64,000 nt of DNA, from positions 558,001 through 622,000 of the forward strand of contig NZ_RZNC01000001.1 in the NCBI RefSeq assembly GCF_004078655.1, read 5' to 3'. The notes beneath the pieces were generated by a model. The model saw nothing but the letters and a program-made list of their open reading frames with translations. It was not told the origin of the DNA and searched no databases. This DNA is from Labedella populi (GTDB taxonomy: Bacteria > Actinomycetota > Actinomycetes > Actinomycetales > Microbacteriaceae). Numbering within the stretch: position 1 is the first letter of the stretch; each line of letters opens with the position of its first letter. The position numbers and the translations under genes were made by a program. Below are positions 1 to 8,000 of the stretch, piece by piece.

Positions 1-1194
1 GGACCGCAGAGCATCGCCTTGGGCCCGCGAGGTGATCTCGTCGACCACGGCGATCCCCTTCTCGGAGAAATCGGTACTCGCCCCGGCGATGAAGTCGTCG
101 AGCGCGATCTGCCGGTCGGCGCCGCGCGCGGCGAGGTGTACGACGTGCGGCGAGCCGGACCAGGGACTGCCGGTCAGCTCGGCGAGCCAACCGTCGACGA
201 CATCGGCGACCGCCGTCGCGGGGCCGTCGATGCTCACGGGACCCCCGGCCCTGTGGAAGTCGAGGAGCAGTCGCCCGGCATCGGTGATGCCGAGAGTGGC
301 GAGTCCGGAGAAGCGCTCGCTCCCCGTCTCGGGTACCGGTTGGCGCTGGAGATGAGCGAGAGCCGCTGTCCAGATGCGGCCGTCGGAGGAAGCGCTCCAC
401 CCCGACGGTGCGCGAGTGGACGGAGCGGTGAGTTGGAGGTGGATGGACGCTCCATCGACGGTGACGAGGTAGAGGCCGGGGAAGGGGATGTCCTCGGCAT
501 CGCAAGCGGCGCTCACGATCTTCAATGCACTGTCGATGGTCCAGGACGCCGACCAGTCCCGCGACCGTGCCGTGCTCCGGGTGCCCGCCGCGCGACGGCG
601 GCGTCGGCGGAGCACCCACCACGCGAGCGCGGCGAGGAGCATCACAACGATCGCGATCGCGATCGCGGCCAGCGGTGGTGCCGTGAGGCCGGCCGCAGGA
701 GCGGCGTCGGCGGTGTCGCGCGTCGGTGTGGCGGAGGGGGGCGCCGACGTCGGTGTCGGTGCCGGCGCGGGGTCGACGGGGCGCGAGGTCGGGACGGGCT
801 GGGACGGCTCGTCCGGGCGCTGAATCCGGCCGAACTGCACACCGGGACCTTCTGCATCAGCGGGCAGGAGGAGGATCCAACCGGGGTTCAGGCTCGTCGG
901 CACGGTGAGCGCTCCGCCATCGGGCTGACGGCGGCCTTCGTTGAGCTCGAAGATCTCCGTGAACCGATTGCCGTCGCCGAGGTAACGCTGGGCGATGGCG
1001 AAGAGGAACTCGGGCTCACCGTTCACGCTCGATTGCACGACGTAGAAGGGGACCACCTCGTCGGCGTGGGTGGAGACCCGGTCCACTGATGGGCCCGCCT
1101 CGGCCGGGGCGGGTGCGAGCGCGAGGAGCGAGATCGTGATGATCACCAGCGCGAAGAGTCCGCGGATGGTGTCGTGAGCGTGCCGGCTGGTCAT
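1..1194 (-). CDS. LysM-type signal-peptide/membrane protein, C-terminus cut by window edge
   Basis: This frame is open from an ATG at 1194 to the left edge with no stop, so 398 residues are seen and the C-terminus is missing. Residues 1-33 look like a signal peptide (LFALVIITISLLALAPAPAEA). Residues 45-115 resemble a LysM-like module: VVPFYVVQ, then LFAIAQRYLGDGNRFTEIFELNEGR and a later GWILLLPADA. A Pro/Thr/Ala-rich linker (about 125-170) leads to one membrane helix (about 172-195, LAAIAIAIVVMLLAALAWWVL) and an RRRRRR stop-transfer tract. The rest is a cytoplasmic region I do not recognise. In actinobacteria this layout often continues into a BTAD/SARP-like regulatory domain, but that part is outside the window. 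Opposite-strand frames here look like shadows. Confidence 0.75.
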   Translation of the reverse strand, partial: MTSRHAHDTIRGLFALVIITISLLALAPAPAEAGPSVDRVSTHADEVVPFYVVQSSVNGEPEFLFAIAQRYLGDGNRFTEIFELNEGRRQPDGGALTVPTSLNPGWILLLPADAEGPGVQFGRIQRPDEPSQPVPTSRPVDPAPAPTPTSAPPSATPTRDTADAAPAAGLTAPPLAAIAIAIVVMLLAALAWWVLRRRRRRAAGTRSTARSRDWSASWTIDSALKIVSAACDAEDIPFPGLYLVTVDGASIHLQLTAPSTRAPSGWSASSDGRIWTAALAHLQRQPVPETGSERFSGLATLGITDAGRLLLDFHRAGGPVSIDGPATAVADVVDGWLAELTGSPWSGSPHVVHLAARGADRQIALDDFIAGASTDFSEKGIAVVDEITSRAQGDALRS

Positions 1195-1225
1195 TGATTC
1201 ATCCCACCAACCCGTCATCGGGCGA

Positions 1226-1307
1226 GGAATACGTATGTCTACCGATATCGCCCATCGGCGCGATGGATCCGCGGATATACGTAGGGATATACGTAGGGAT
1301 ATACGTA
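1226..1307. repeat. Four TACGTA-centred repeats, three in a 12-bp tandem array
   Basis: GGATATACGTA occurs exactly three times, at 1273-1283, 1285-1295 and 1297-1307, with a strict 12-bp period. A related GGAATACGTA lies at 1226-1235. Each contains the palindrome TACGTA, which is AT-rich against the GC-rich surroundings. They sit between the start of the minus-strand LysM-type gene (1194) and the LuxR-type gene (1595), so they are most simply cooperative binding sites for a regulator. Their role is inferred, and nothing in the window identifies the protein. Confidence 0.6.
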
Positions 1308-1445
1308 CCGTTCGGCACGCGCGTGCATCCTCCCGGAATAGGCTCACTGTGTCTGCGATCGTCTGGACGAGCGAACGCGTGACGGGGCGGCGACGTTCGT
1401 CGGGGCATCGCGTCGGGGCGGTCACAATCAACGCCCAGCCCCCCT

Positions 1446-1469
1446 TGATATATTGCGTATTGAATATCA
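1446..1469. promoter_or_regulatory. AT-rich inverted repeat upstream of LuxR-type gene
   Basis: TGATAT at 1446-1451 is matched by ATATCA at 1464-1469, with a 12-nt AT-rich spacer. It lies about 125 nt upstream of the LuxR-type start and is the lowest-GC stretch nearby. It could be an operator or part of a promoter. I see no convincing -35/-10 pair. The rest of the 1195-1594 gap holds only this, the TACGTA repeats and no gene. Confidence 0.35.
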
Positions 1470-1594
1470 CACGGCAGGAACGTGATCTTCGTGCGCGGAT
1501 CCGTCGACGAGACGGCCAGGGGCCTTCGGTGGACAGTGAGAAGCGCATGCCGAGATCTCGTTCAGGCACCGAAGTCGAGAAGAGGATGACGGAC

Positions 1595-3208
1595 ATGTCC
1601 GGGAGATCGCCCGATGACGACCCGGTACAGGATGTGAGGAGAGCGGAAGCCCTGTTCCGCTCATCGGAGCATGCTGCGGCCCTCGATATTCTGGACGCTC
1701 TGGACATCGCGACTCTTCCGCCGTCGATCCTCGACCGCGCGCTCCCGTTGATGCTCATGGCCGGTGAGGCGACGGCAGGGGAGGAGTTCTCGCTGAGACT
1801 GCTCGGTCGGATCGAACGTCTCACAGCCCACGGCGACCTCGACGCGTCGAGCATCGTGATGACGTACCGTGCGGAGGCGACGGCCGAACCGCGCCGTCGA
1901 GCCGAACTCGCAACCGTCGCCCTCGATCGGCTGTCGGTCTCGACAGCGCCCGTCTCCCGCCACCGCGCCATCGCCGTCCTCCTCGCGGCCAAGGTCGACC
2001 TCGGGCAGGGTTTCGATCACGAACTCCTGGCGCAGATGGAGGAGTTGGAGCGGCAGATCGATCTCGTGGCGCCCGTCGACAGCGCGCTCGCCCAACGCGG
2101 ATTCCTCGCCTATCAGGTGGGATTGCTCGATGAGTCGCGGAATGCCCTCGCACTACTCCGGCGTCAGGCCCGGATCGATGGCGAGCCCTTCATGGAGCGC
2201 ATCTTCACGATTCACCTCGCCACGGTGGACGTCTACGCGGGACGTCGGACGGCCGCAGACGATCTCCGGGGAGTGACCGAGGCCGATGCGGTTCTCTCCC
2301 CGGCAGCGGCACGCGCATCGGGTTTGATCGCCCTGAGAGGAGCGGACGAGGCGGCCCTGCAGGCCGTCCTCCTTCAGCCGACCGTGCAGGGGTCGGAAGT
2401 CCATGGCGCCCTGACGCGCCGTGCTCTGATCGGCCTCGCAGCGGCCCGACGGGAGCAATGGCGAGAGGCCTACCAGCAGCTCTCCATCGCGCTCGCGCAC
2501 GCCGAGTCGCTCGGTTCCCAGGAGCCCGGGCGCCGCATGTGGATCGACTTCGACCTCGCACGAGCGGCCGTCGGGACCGGTCGTCGGCAGGACGCTCGCC
2601 GCATGACGGACCGTCTGGAGATCCTTTCCCGGGGGTCGCGACCGCTCCTCGATGGTGTGGTGATACGCATCCACGCCCTCCTCGCGGCGGAAGAGGATCC
2701 CCCACGATCGGTCGAAATGCTCGAGGATTCCGTTGCCGTGCTGTCCGGCGCGGGTTTTCCCGACCAGCTCGTGCTGTCTCTCCTCGAGCTCGGGCGTGCC
2801 CTGGCCTCCCTGGGGCGTTTCGACGACGCACGGCAGGTTCTCGAGAGGGCGCACGTGCTGGCTCATCAGACCGGTGACCTCTCGCTCGGCCTTCTCGTCG
2901 ACCGTGCGATGGCCCTGGCCTCCTCGGACGCCGTCCTCGCTGCGCTCACGACTCGAGAGCGCGAGATCGCGAGGGCAGCTGCGCGAGGCGCCAGCAGCCG
3001 GCAGATCGCGGAAGAGAGCTTCACGAGCGTGCGGACGGTCGAGACGCAATTGTCCTCGGTCTACCGCAAGCTCGGGATCACGTCTCGCGCGCAGCTGATG
3101 TTTCTGCTGGCGGATCGCGTTCGAGCGGAGAGGGTCGGATCGCTCCCGCGACGGGCTGAGCGGTGGGCAGCCGAAGGGGGGTCTGCACCGACGGGGCTCT
3201 GCGGGTAG
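1595..3208 (+). CDS. LuxR-family regulator with long helical N-terminus
   Basis: A 537-residue protein if translation starts at ATG 1595, which has AGAGGA eight nt upstream; ATG 1586 is the alternative. The frame is open farther upstream to 1235, but that part translates the tandem repeats and is unlikely to be coding. Residues 1-440 are Ala/Leu/Arg-rich helices resembling TPR-like repeats, with no Walker A motif, so this is not a MalT/LAL type with an ATPase. The C-terminus (about 451-510) is a clear LuxR/GerE helix-turn-helix: LTTREREIARAAARG, SSRQIAEE, SVRTVETQLSSVYRKLGI. It is probably a DNA-binding regulator, targets unknown. No receiver domain is visible. Confidence 0.8.
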   Translation: MSGRSPDDDPVQDVRRAEALFRSSEHAAALDILDALDIATLPPSILDRALPLMLMAGEATAGEEFSLRLLGRIERLTAHGDLDASSIVMTYRAEATAEPRRRAELATVALDRLSVSTAPVSRHRAIAVLLAAKVDLGQGFDHELLAQMEELERQIDLVAPVDSALAQRGFLAYQVGLLDESRNALALLRRQARIDGEPFMERIFTIHLATVDVYAGRRTAADDLRGVTEADAVLSPAAARASGLIALRGADEAALQAVLLQPTVQGSEVHGALTRRALIGLAAARREQWREAYQQLSIALAHAESLGSQEPGRRMWIDFDLARAAVGTGRRQDARRMTDRLEILSRGSRPLLDGVVIRIHALLAAEEDPPRSVEMLEDSVAVLSGAGFPDQLVLSLLELGRALASLGRFDDARQVLERAHVLAHQTGDLSLGLLVDRAMALASSDAVLAALTTREREIARAAARGASSRQIAEESFTSVRTVETQLSSVYRKLGITSRAQLMFLLADRVRAERVGSLPRRAERWAAEGGSAPTGLCG

Positions 3209-3262
3209 TCTCCGTGCACCAGCGCGATCAGTGCGGGGTCCCCGTCCTCGAGGCTCCGTAGA

Positions 3263-4738
3263 ATGGCAACGACCACCGATCGAACATCGACGCAAGCGAC
3301 CGAGGCCCCCATCGTGCAGTTCATCTCCACCCGCGGCGGTTCGCTCGGGACCTACACCGACGTCCTCATCGAAGGCCTCGCGCCGAACGGGGGGCTCGCG
3401 GTTCCCGCCGAGCTGCCACGGATCGACGCCGCCGAACTCGACCGGTGGAGGGAGCTCGACTACATCGGTCTCGCCTCCGAGGTGATCGGGCTCTTCGCGA
3501 CCGATATCCCGCGCGCCGACCTCGCGCGGTTGTGCGAGTCGGCGTACGGTGCCGGCCGCTTCGCGAGCCCCGAGGTCGTTCCGCTCAGCGACATCGGCGA
3601 GGGCCTCACGCTCGTCGGCCTGTCCGAAGGCCCGACGCTCGCCTTCAAGGACCTCGCCATGCAGTTCCTCGGCGAGGGCCTCGAGTACGCGCTCACGAAG
3701 GCCGACCGCGTCCTCAACGTGCTGGGTGCGACGTCCGGCGACACCGGGTCCGCCGCCGAGCACGCCGTCCGCGGTCGCGAGCGCATCGCGATCTTCATGC
3801 TCTCGCCCGAGGGCCGCATGAGCCCGTACCAGCGCGCGCAGATGTACTCGCTGCACGACGAGAACGTGCACAACATCGTCGTCGACGGCGTCTTCGACGA
3901 GTGCCAGGACCTCGTGAAGCGGCTCTCCGAGGACCTCGACTTCAAGCGCGCCCATCACCTCGGCGCGATGAACTCCATCAACTTCGGCCGGATCTCCGCG
4001 CAGATCACGTACTACGTCTGGGCGTGGCTTCGCGCCACGGACGCCCTCCCTGAGGGCGAGCGTGCGGGCTTCGAGGTGTCGTTCGCGGTGCCGTCCGGCA
4101 ATTTCGGCAACATCCTCTCCGGCCAGTACGCGCGCCTCATGGGCGTGCCGATCCGCCGACTCGTCCTCGCGGTCAACGAGAACAACGTGCTCGACGACTT
4201 CTTCCGCACCGGCGTCTACCGTCCTCGCTCGGCCGAGCAGACGCTCGCGACGTCGAGCCCGTCGATGGACGTGTCCCGGGCGTCGAACCTGGAGCGCTTC
4301 GTGTTCGAGCTGTTGGGTCGCGACCCGGAGCGGACCGCCGCGGCGTGGCAGGAATTGAGCGCCACGGGCCAGATCGATCTCTCGGCGGAGAGGCACCGGT
4401 TCGAGTCCGAGTTCGGAATCGTGAGCGGGACGAGTACGCACGCCGACCGGCTCGCGACGATCCGCTCGTTCGCCGAGACGGCGTCCGTCGTCCTCGACCC
4501 TCACACCGCCGACGGCGTGAAGGTCGCGCGGGAGTACACCGAGTCCGGCGTGCCCATGCTCGTCCTCGAGACGGCGAAGTCGCCGAAGTTCGCCGACACC
4601 ATCACCGAGGCTCTGGGCGAAGCAGTGCCCGTCGACCCTGCGACGCGTGCGCTTCTCGAGGCGCAGCAGCGCACGGCCGACATGCCGAACGACGAGAACC
4701 CGCTCCGCGCCTACATCGGCGAGCACGCGCTGCGCTGA
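3263..4738 (+). CDS. thrC: Threonine synthase
   Basis: A 491-residue PLP enzyme of fold type II that converts O-phospho-L-homoserine to L-threonine and phosphate. The N-terminus has the long-form threonine synthase pattern: QFISTRGG, then GLAPNGGLAVPAELPR. The PLP-binding lysine is Lys129 in LAFKDLAMQF. LGATSGDTGSAAEHAVRG (about 152-170) is the Ser/Gly-rich phosphate loop, and SGNFGNILSGQYA follows later. Length is typical of the long bacterial form. hom and thrB are not adjacent here. The ATG has only a weak GAGG about 10 nt upstream. Identification is secure. Confidence 0.95.
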   Translation: MATTTDRTSTQATEAPIVQFISTRGGSLGTYTDVLIEGLAPNGGLAVPAELPRIDAAELDRWRELDYIGLASEVIGLFATDIPRADLARLCESAYGAGRFASPEVVPLSDIGEGLTLVGLSEGPTLAFKDLAMQFLGEGLEYALTKADRVLNVLGATSGDTGSAAEHAVRGRERIAIFMLSPEGRMSPYQRAQMYSLHDENVHNIVVDGVFDECQDLVKRLSEDLDFKRAHHLGAMNSINFGRISAQITYYVWAWLRATDALPEGERAGFEVSFAVPSGNFGNILSGQYARLMGVPIRRLVLAVNENNVLDDFFRTGVYRPRSAEQTLATSSPSMDVSRASNLERFVFELLGRDPERTAAAWQELSATGQIDLSAERHRFESEFGIVSGTSTHADRLATIRSFAETASVVLDPHTADGVKVAREYTESGVPMLVLETAKSPKFADTITEALGEAVPVDPATRALLEAQQRTADMPNDENPLRAYIGEHALR

Positions 4739-4762
4739 CGGTCGTCTCGATCGCCCCTGCTG

Positions 4763-4957
4763 CTACTCCGCGGGTGCGGCGATGGCGGCGGCGACGGCGG
4801 TCGCCTCGATCGCCTCAGCGTTCGCGACGATGTCCTCACCCGGGGTGGACAGCGGTGCGCCCGAACGCAACGCATCGAGGAGCGCAGCGAGCTGGTGGTC
4901 GTACGACGTGTCACCCGCGACCGTGAACGTCCGCGGCGACTCGCCGTCGACGTTCAC
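4763..4957 (-). pseudogene. Remnant of Gfo/Idh/MocA-family oxidoreductase (C-terminal tail)
   Basis: The last 60 or so codons before a TAG at 4763 encode FTVAGDTSYDHQLAALLDAL, then GAPLSTPGEDIVANAEAI. This is the usual end of Gfo/Idh/MocA dehydrogenases: a strand, then a helix with the GAP..TP..D...N pattern. Upstream in the same frame it dissolves into an Arg-rich run, and no Rossmann domain is found before the next gene begins at 5089. It therefore looks like the 3' stub of a deleted gene between thrC and the nuclease/nucleotidase gene. A free-standing 64-residue protein is possible but less likely. Confidence 0.6.
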
Positions 4958-5088
4958 CCGACGGCGGAAACGGCGTCGGCGCTCTCACTTCGCGAGAGTT
5001 CACTTTCCCGAAACCTGAGGATCTTCTCAATGTCGGACGCGCAACGTAGCCTGACCGAGTTCGACTGTCGCGATCCGAGGGAGATCCA

Positions 5089-8000
5089 TTGTCCAAGCCA
5101 GCCACGAGACCCGTCAGGGCGGGTTTCGCGACGCTTCTCGGGGGCGCGCTCGTCGCGGCTCCCCTCATCGGGGTGGCGGCCCCGGCATCAGCCGCCGTCG
5201 ACGGCAGCGATGTCGTCATCAGCGAGGCCTTCCTGAACGGAGGCAGCAACGGGGCTGCGTACACCCACAAGTTCGTGGAGCTGTACAACCCCACCGACAC
5301 CGACATCTCCCTCGAGGGCATGTCGATCCAGTACCGGAGTGCAGGCGGCACGAGCAACCCGACGGGCGTCATCCCGCTCTCGGGTTCGATCGCCGCCGAC
5401 GGCTACTACCTCGTGCAGGGCGCGTCGAACAACGCCTCCGGCGACATCGGGGACCCGCTTCCCACGCCGAATGCATCGGGGAGTGCCTCCTTCAGCGGCT
5501 CGTCCGGCACGATCTTCCTCGCTGATCAGGCGACCGCTCTCACCGCGCCCGCCACGGGTTCGCTCGTGGACGCCGAGGCGATCGTGGATCTCCTCGGCTA
5601 CGGCACGTCGAACACGTTCGAGACGTCGCCCTCCACAGCGGCCTCGCTCACCACGTCGATCGCCCGCACCGAAGGCGTCGACACCGACGACAACTCCGCC
5701 GACTTCCTCGCGGGCGCGCCCACGCCGACGAACGCCGCCGGTGAGATGCCGGAGTCTCCGGAGGAGCCGACCGAGCCCGAGGAGCCCACCGCCCCGAGCG
5801 AGCCCGTCACGATCGCCCAGATCCAGGGCGCGGGGACGACGTCCCCGTTCGCCGGCCAGACGGTCACGACCACGGGTGTCGTCACGGCGACCTATCCGTC
5901 GGGTGGCTTCAACGGCTACTACATCCAGACGCCGGGCACGGGCGGCGCGATCGACCTCGCGACGCACACCGCATCGGACGGGATCTTCGTCTACTCCGCC
6001 TCGACGGTCGCCTCGGTCGCCATCGGCGACTACGTCAAGGTGACGGGAGTCGCGGGCGACTACTACGACCTCACGCAGATCACCGTGGGCTCTGCAGCTG
6101 GTCTCGAGAAGCTCGACGCCTCCACCGTCGAGGCGCCGGAAGCGGCGACGATCGCCTACCCGAGCGATGCCGGCAAGCGCGAGGCGCTCGAAGGCATGCT
6201 CGTGGCGCCGGTCGGCGGGTTCACGGTGAGCAACACGTACTCGACCAACCAGTACGCCGAGCTCGGTCTCGCGGCCGGCGAGTCCCCGCTCATCACGCCC
6301 ACGGAGATCGCGCGACCCGGATCGGCCGGGTACACGGCCGCCGTCGCGGACAACGCGGCGCGCGCCGTGACCCTCGACGACGGAGCGTCGATCAACTTCC
6401 TCGGCTCCGACGCGAACAAGGACATCCCGCTCCCATACCTCACGCAGAACGCGGCGATCACCGTCGGGTCGGCCGTCGAGTTCACCGAGGAGGTCATCCT
6501 CGACTACCGCAACTCCGCATGGAAGTTCCAGCCCACGACGCAGCTCACGGCGGAAGACGACCTGCCTGCGACCTTCAGCGACGTGCGCGAGGCGAAGCCG
6601 GCCGATGTGGGCGGCGACATCCAGATCGCCGGCTTCAACGTCCTCAACTACTTCACCACGACCGGCGACGAGCTCGCTGGCTGCGAGTACTACCGCGACC
6701 GCGACGGCGACCCCGTCACGATCGACGGCGGCTGTGCCGCTCGCGGCGCCGCCGAGGACGAAGACCTGGAGCGCCAGGAGGCCAAGATCGTCGCGGCGAT
6801 CAACGGGCTCGGTGCCGAGGTCGTCTCCCTCGAGGAGATCGAGAACTCGGTGAAGTTCGGCACGGATCGCGACGAGGCCCTGTCGATCCTCGTCGAGGCT
6901 CTCAACGAGGCCGCGGGCGACGACGTCTGGGCGTTCGTGCCCTCGCCGGACGCCTCGGAGCTCCCCTCCGTCGATTCGCAAGACGTCATCCGCAACGCCT
7001 TCATCTACAAGCAGGCCGCCGTGCAGCCCGTCGGTGACTCGCGCGTGCTCCTCGACCCCGCGTTCAACAACGCGCGTCAGCCGCTCGCTCAGGAGTTCCG
7101 GGTCACGGACGCCGAGGGCACGTTCCTCGCGATCGTGAACCACTTCAAGTCCAAGGGTTCGGGATCCGGCGCGGACGCCGACCAGGGTGACGGACAGGGC
7201 GGTTCCAACGCCTCCCGCGTCGCTCAGGCGAACGCCCTCGTCGCGTTCTCGAACGAGCTCCAGACCGAGCTCGGAACCGACGAGGTCTTCCTCATCGGTG
7301 ACTTCAACGCCTACACGATGGAGGACCCGTCGGTCGTCCTCACCCAGGCCGGCTACGTCGACCAGGGATCGAAGACGGGCGAGTACAGCTACTCGTTCAG
7401 CGGGCAGAGCGGATCGCTCGACCACGTCTACGCCTCCCCGGCCGCCGACGCCAAGATCACCGGTGTCGACATCTGGAACATCAACGCGGGTGAGGCGATC
7501 GCGAAGGAGTACAGCCGCTACAACTACAACGCGACGAACTTCTACGACGAGAGCGTCTTCCGTTCCAGCGACCACGACCCGATCCTCGTCGGCTACTCGG
7601 TCGACGCTCTCCCGGTCGACCTCAACCTCATCGACATCAACGACTTCCACGGTCGCATCGATGCCAACACCGTCAAGTTCGCGGGCACGATCGAGCAGCT
7701 CAAGGCCGAGTACGGCGACGACAACTCGATGTTCGTCTCCTCCGGCGACAATGTGGGTGCCTCGGTCTTCGCATCGTCCTCGCAGGGTGACCAGCCCACG
7801 ATCGACGTACTGAACACGCTCGAGCTCGTCGCGAGCGCCGTGGGCAACCACGAGTTCGACCAGGGTTTCGCGGATCTCACCGACCGCATCGAGACCGAAG
7901 CGGACTGGGACTACCTGGGCGCCAACGTGTACGAGAAGGGCACGGAGACCCCCGCCATGCAGGAGTACTCCCTGCAGGAGATCGACGGCCTGACGGTCGC

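Noticed and set aside
1273-1307. Short regular repeats as a CRISPR array
   Set aside because: Units are 12 bp with no spacers, and no cas genes are present.
2153-4726. 857-codon open frame on the minus strand
   Set aside because: It lies opposite the LuxR-type gene and thrC, gives a Glu/Arg/Val-rich sequence without domains, and arises from high third-position GC in the real genes.
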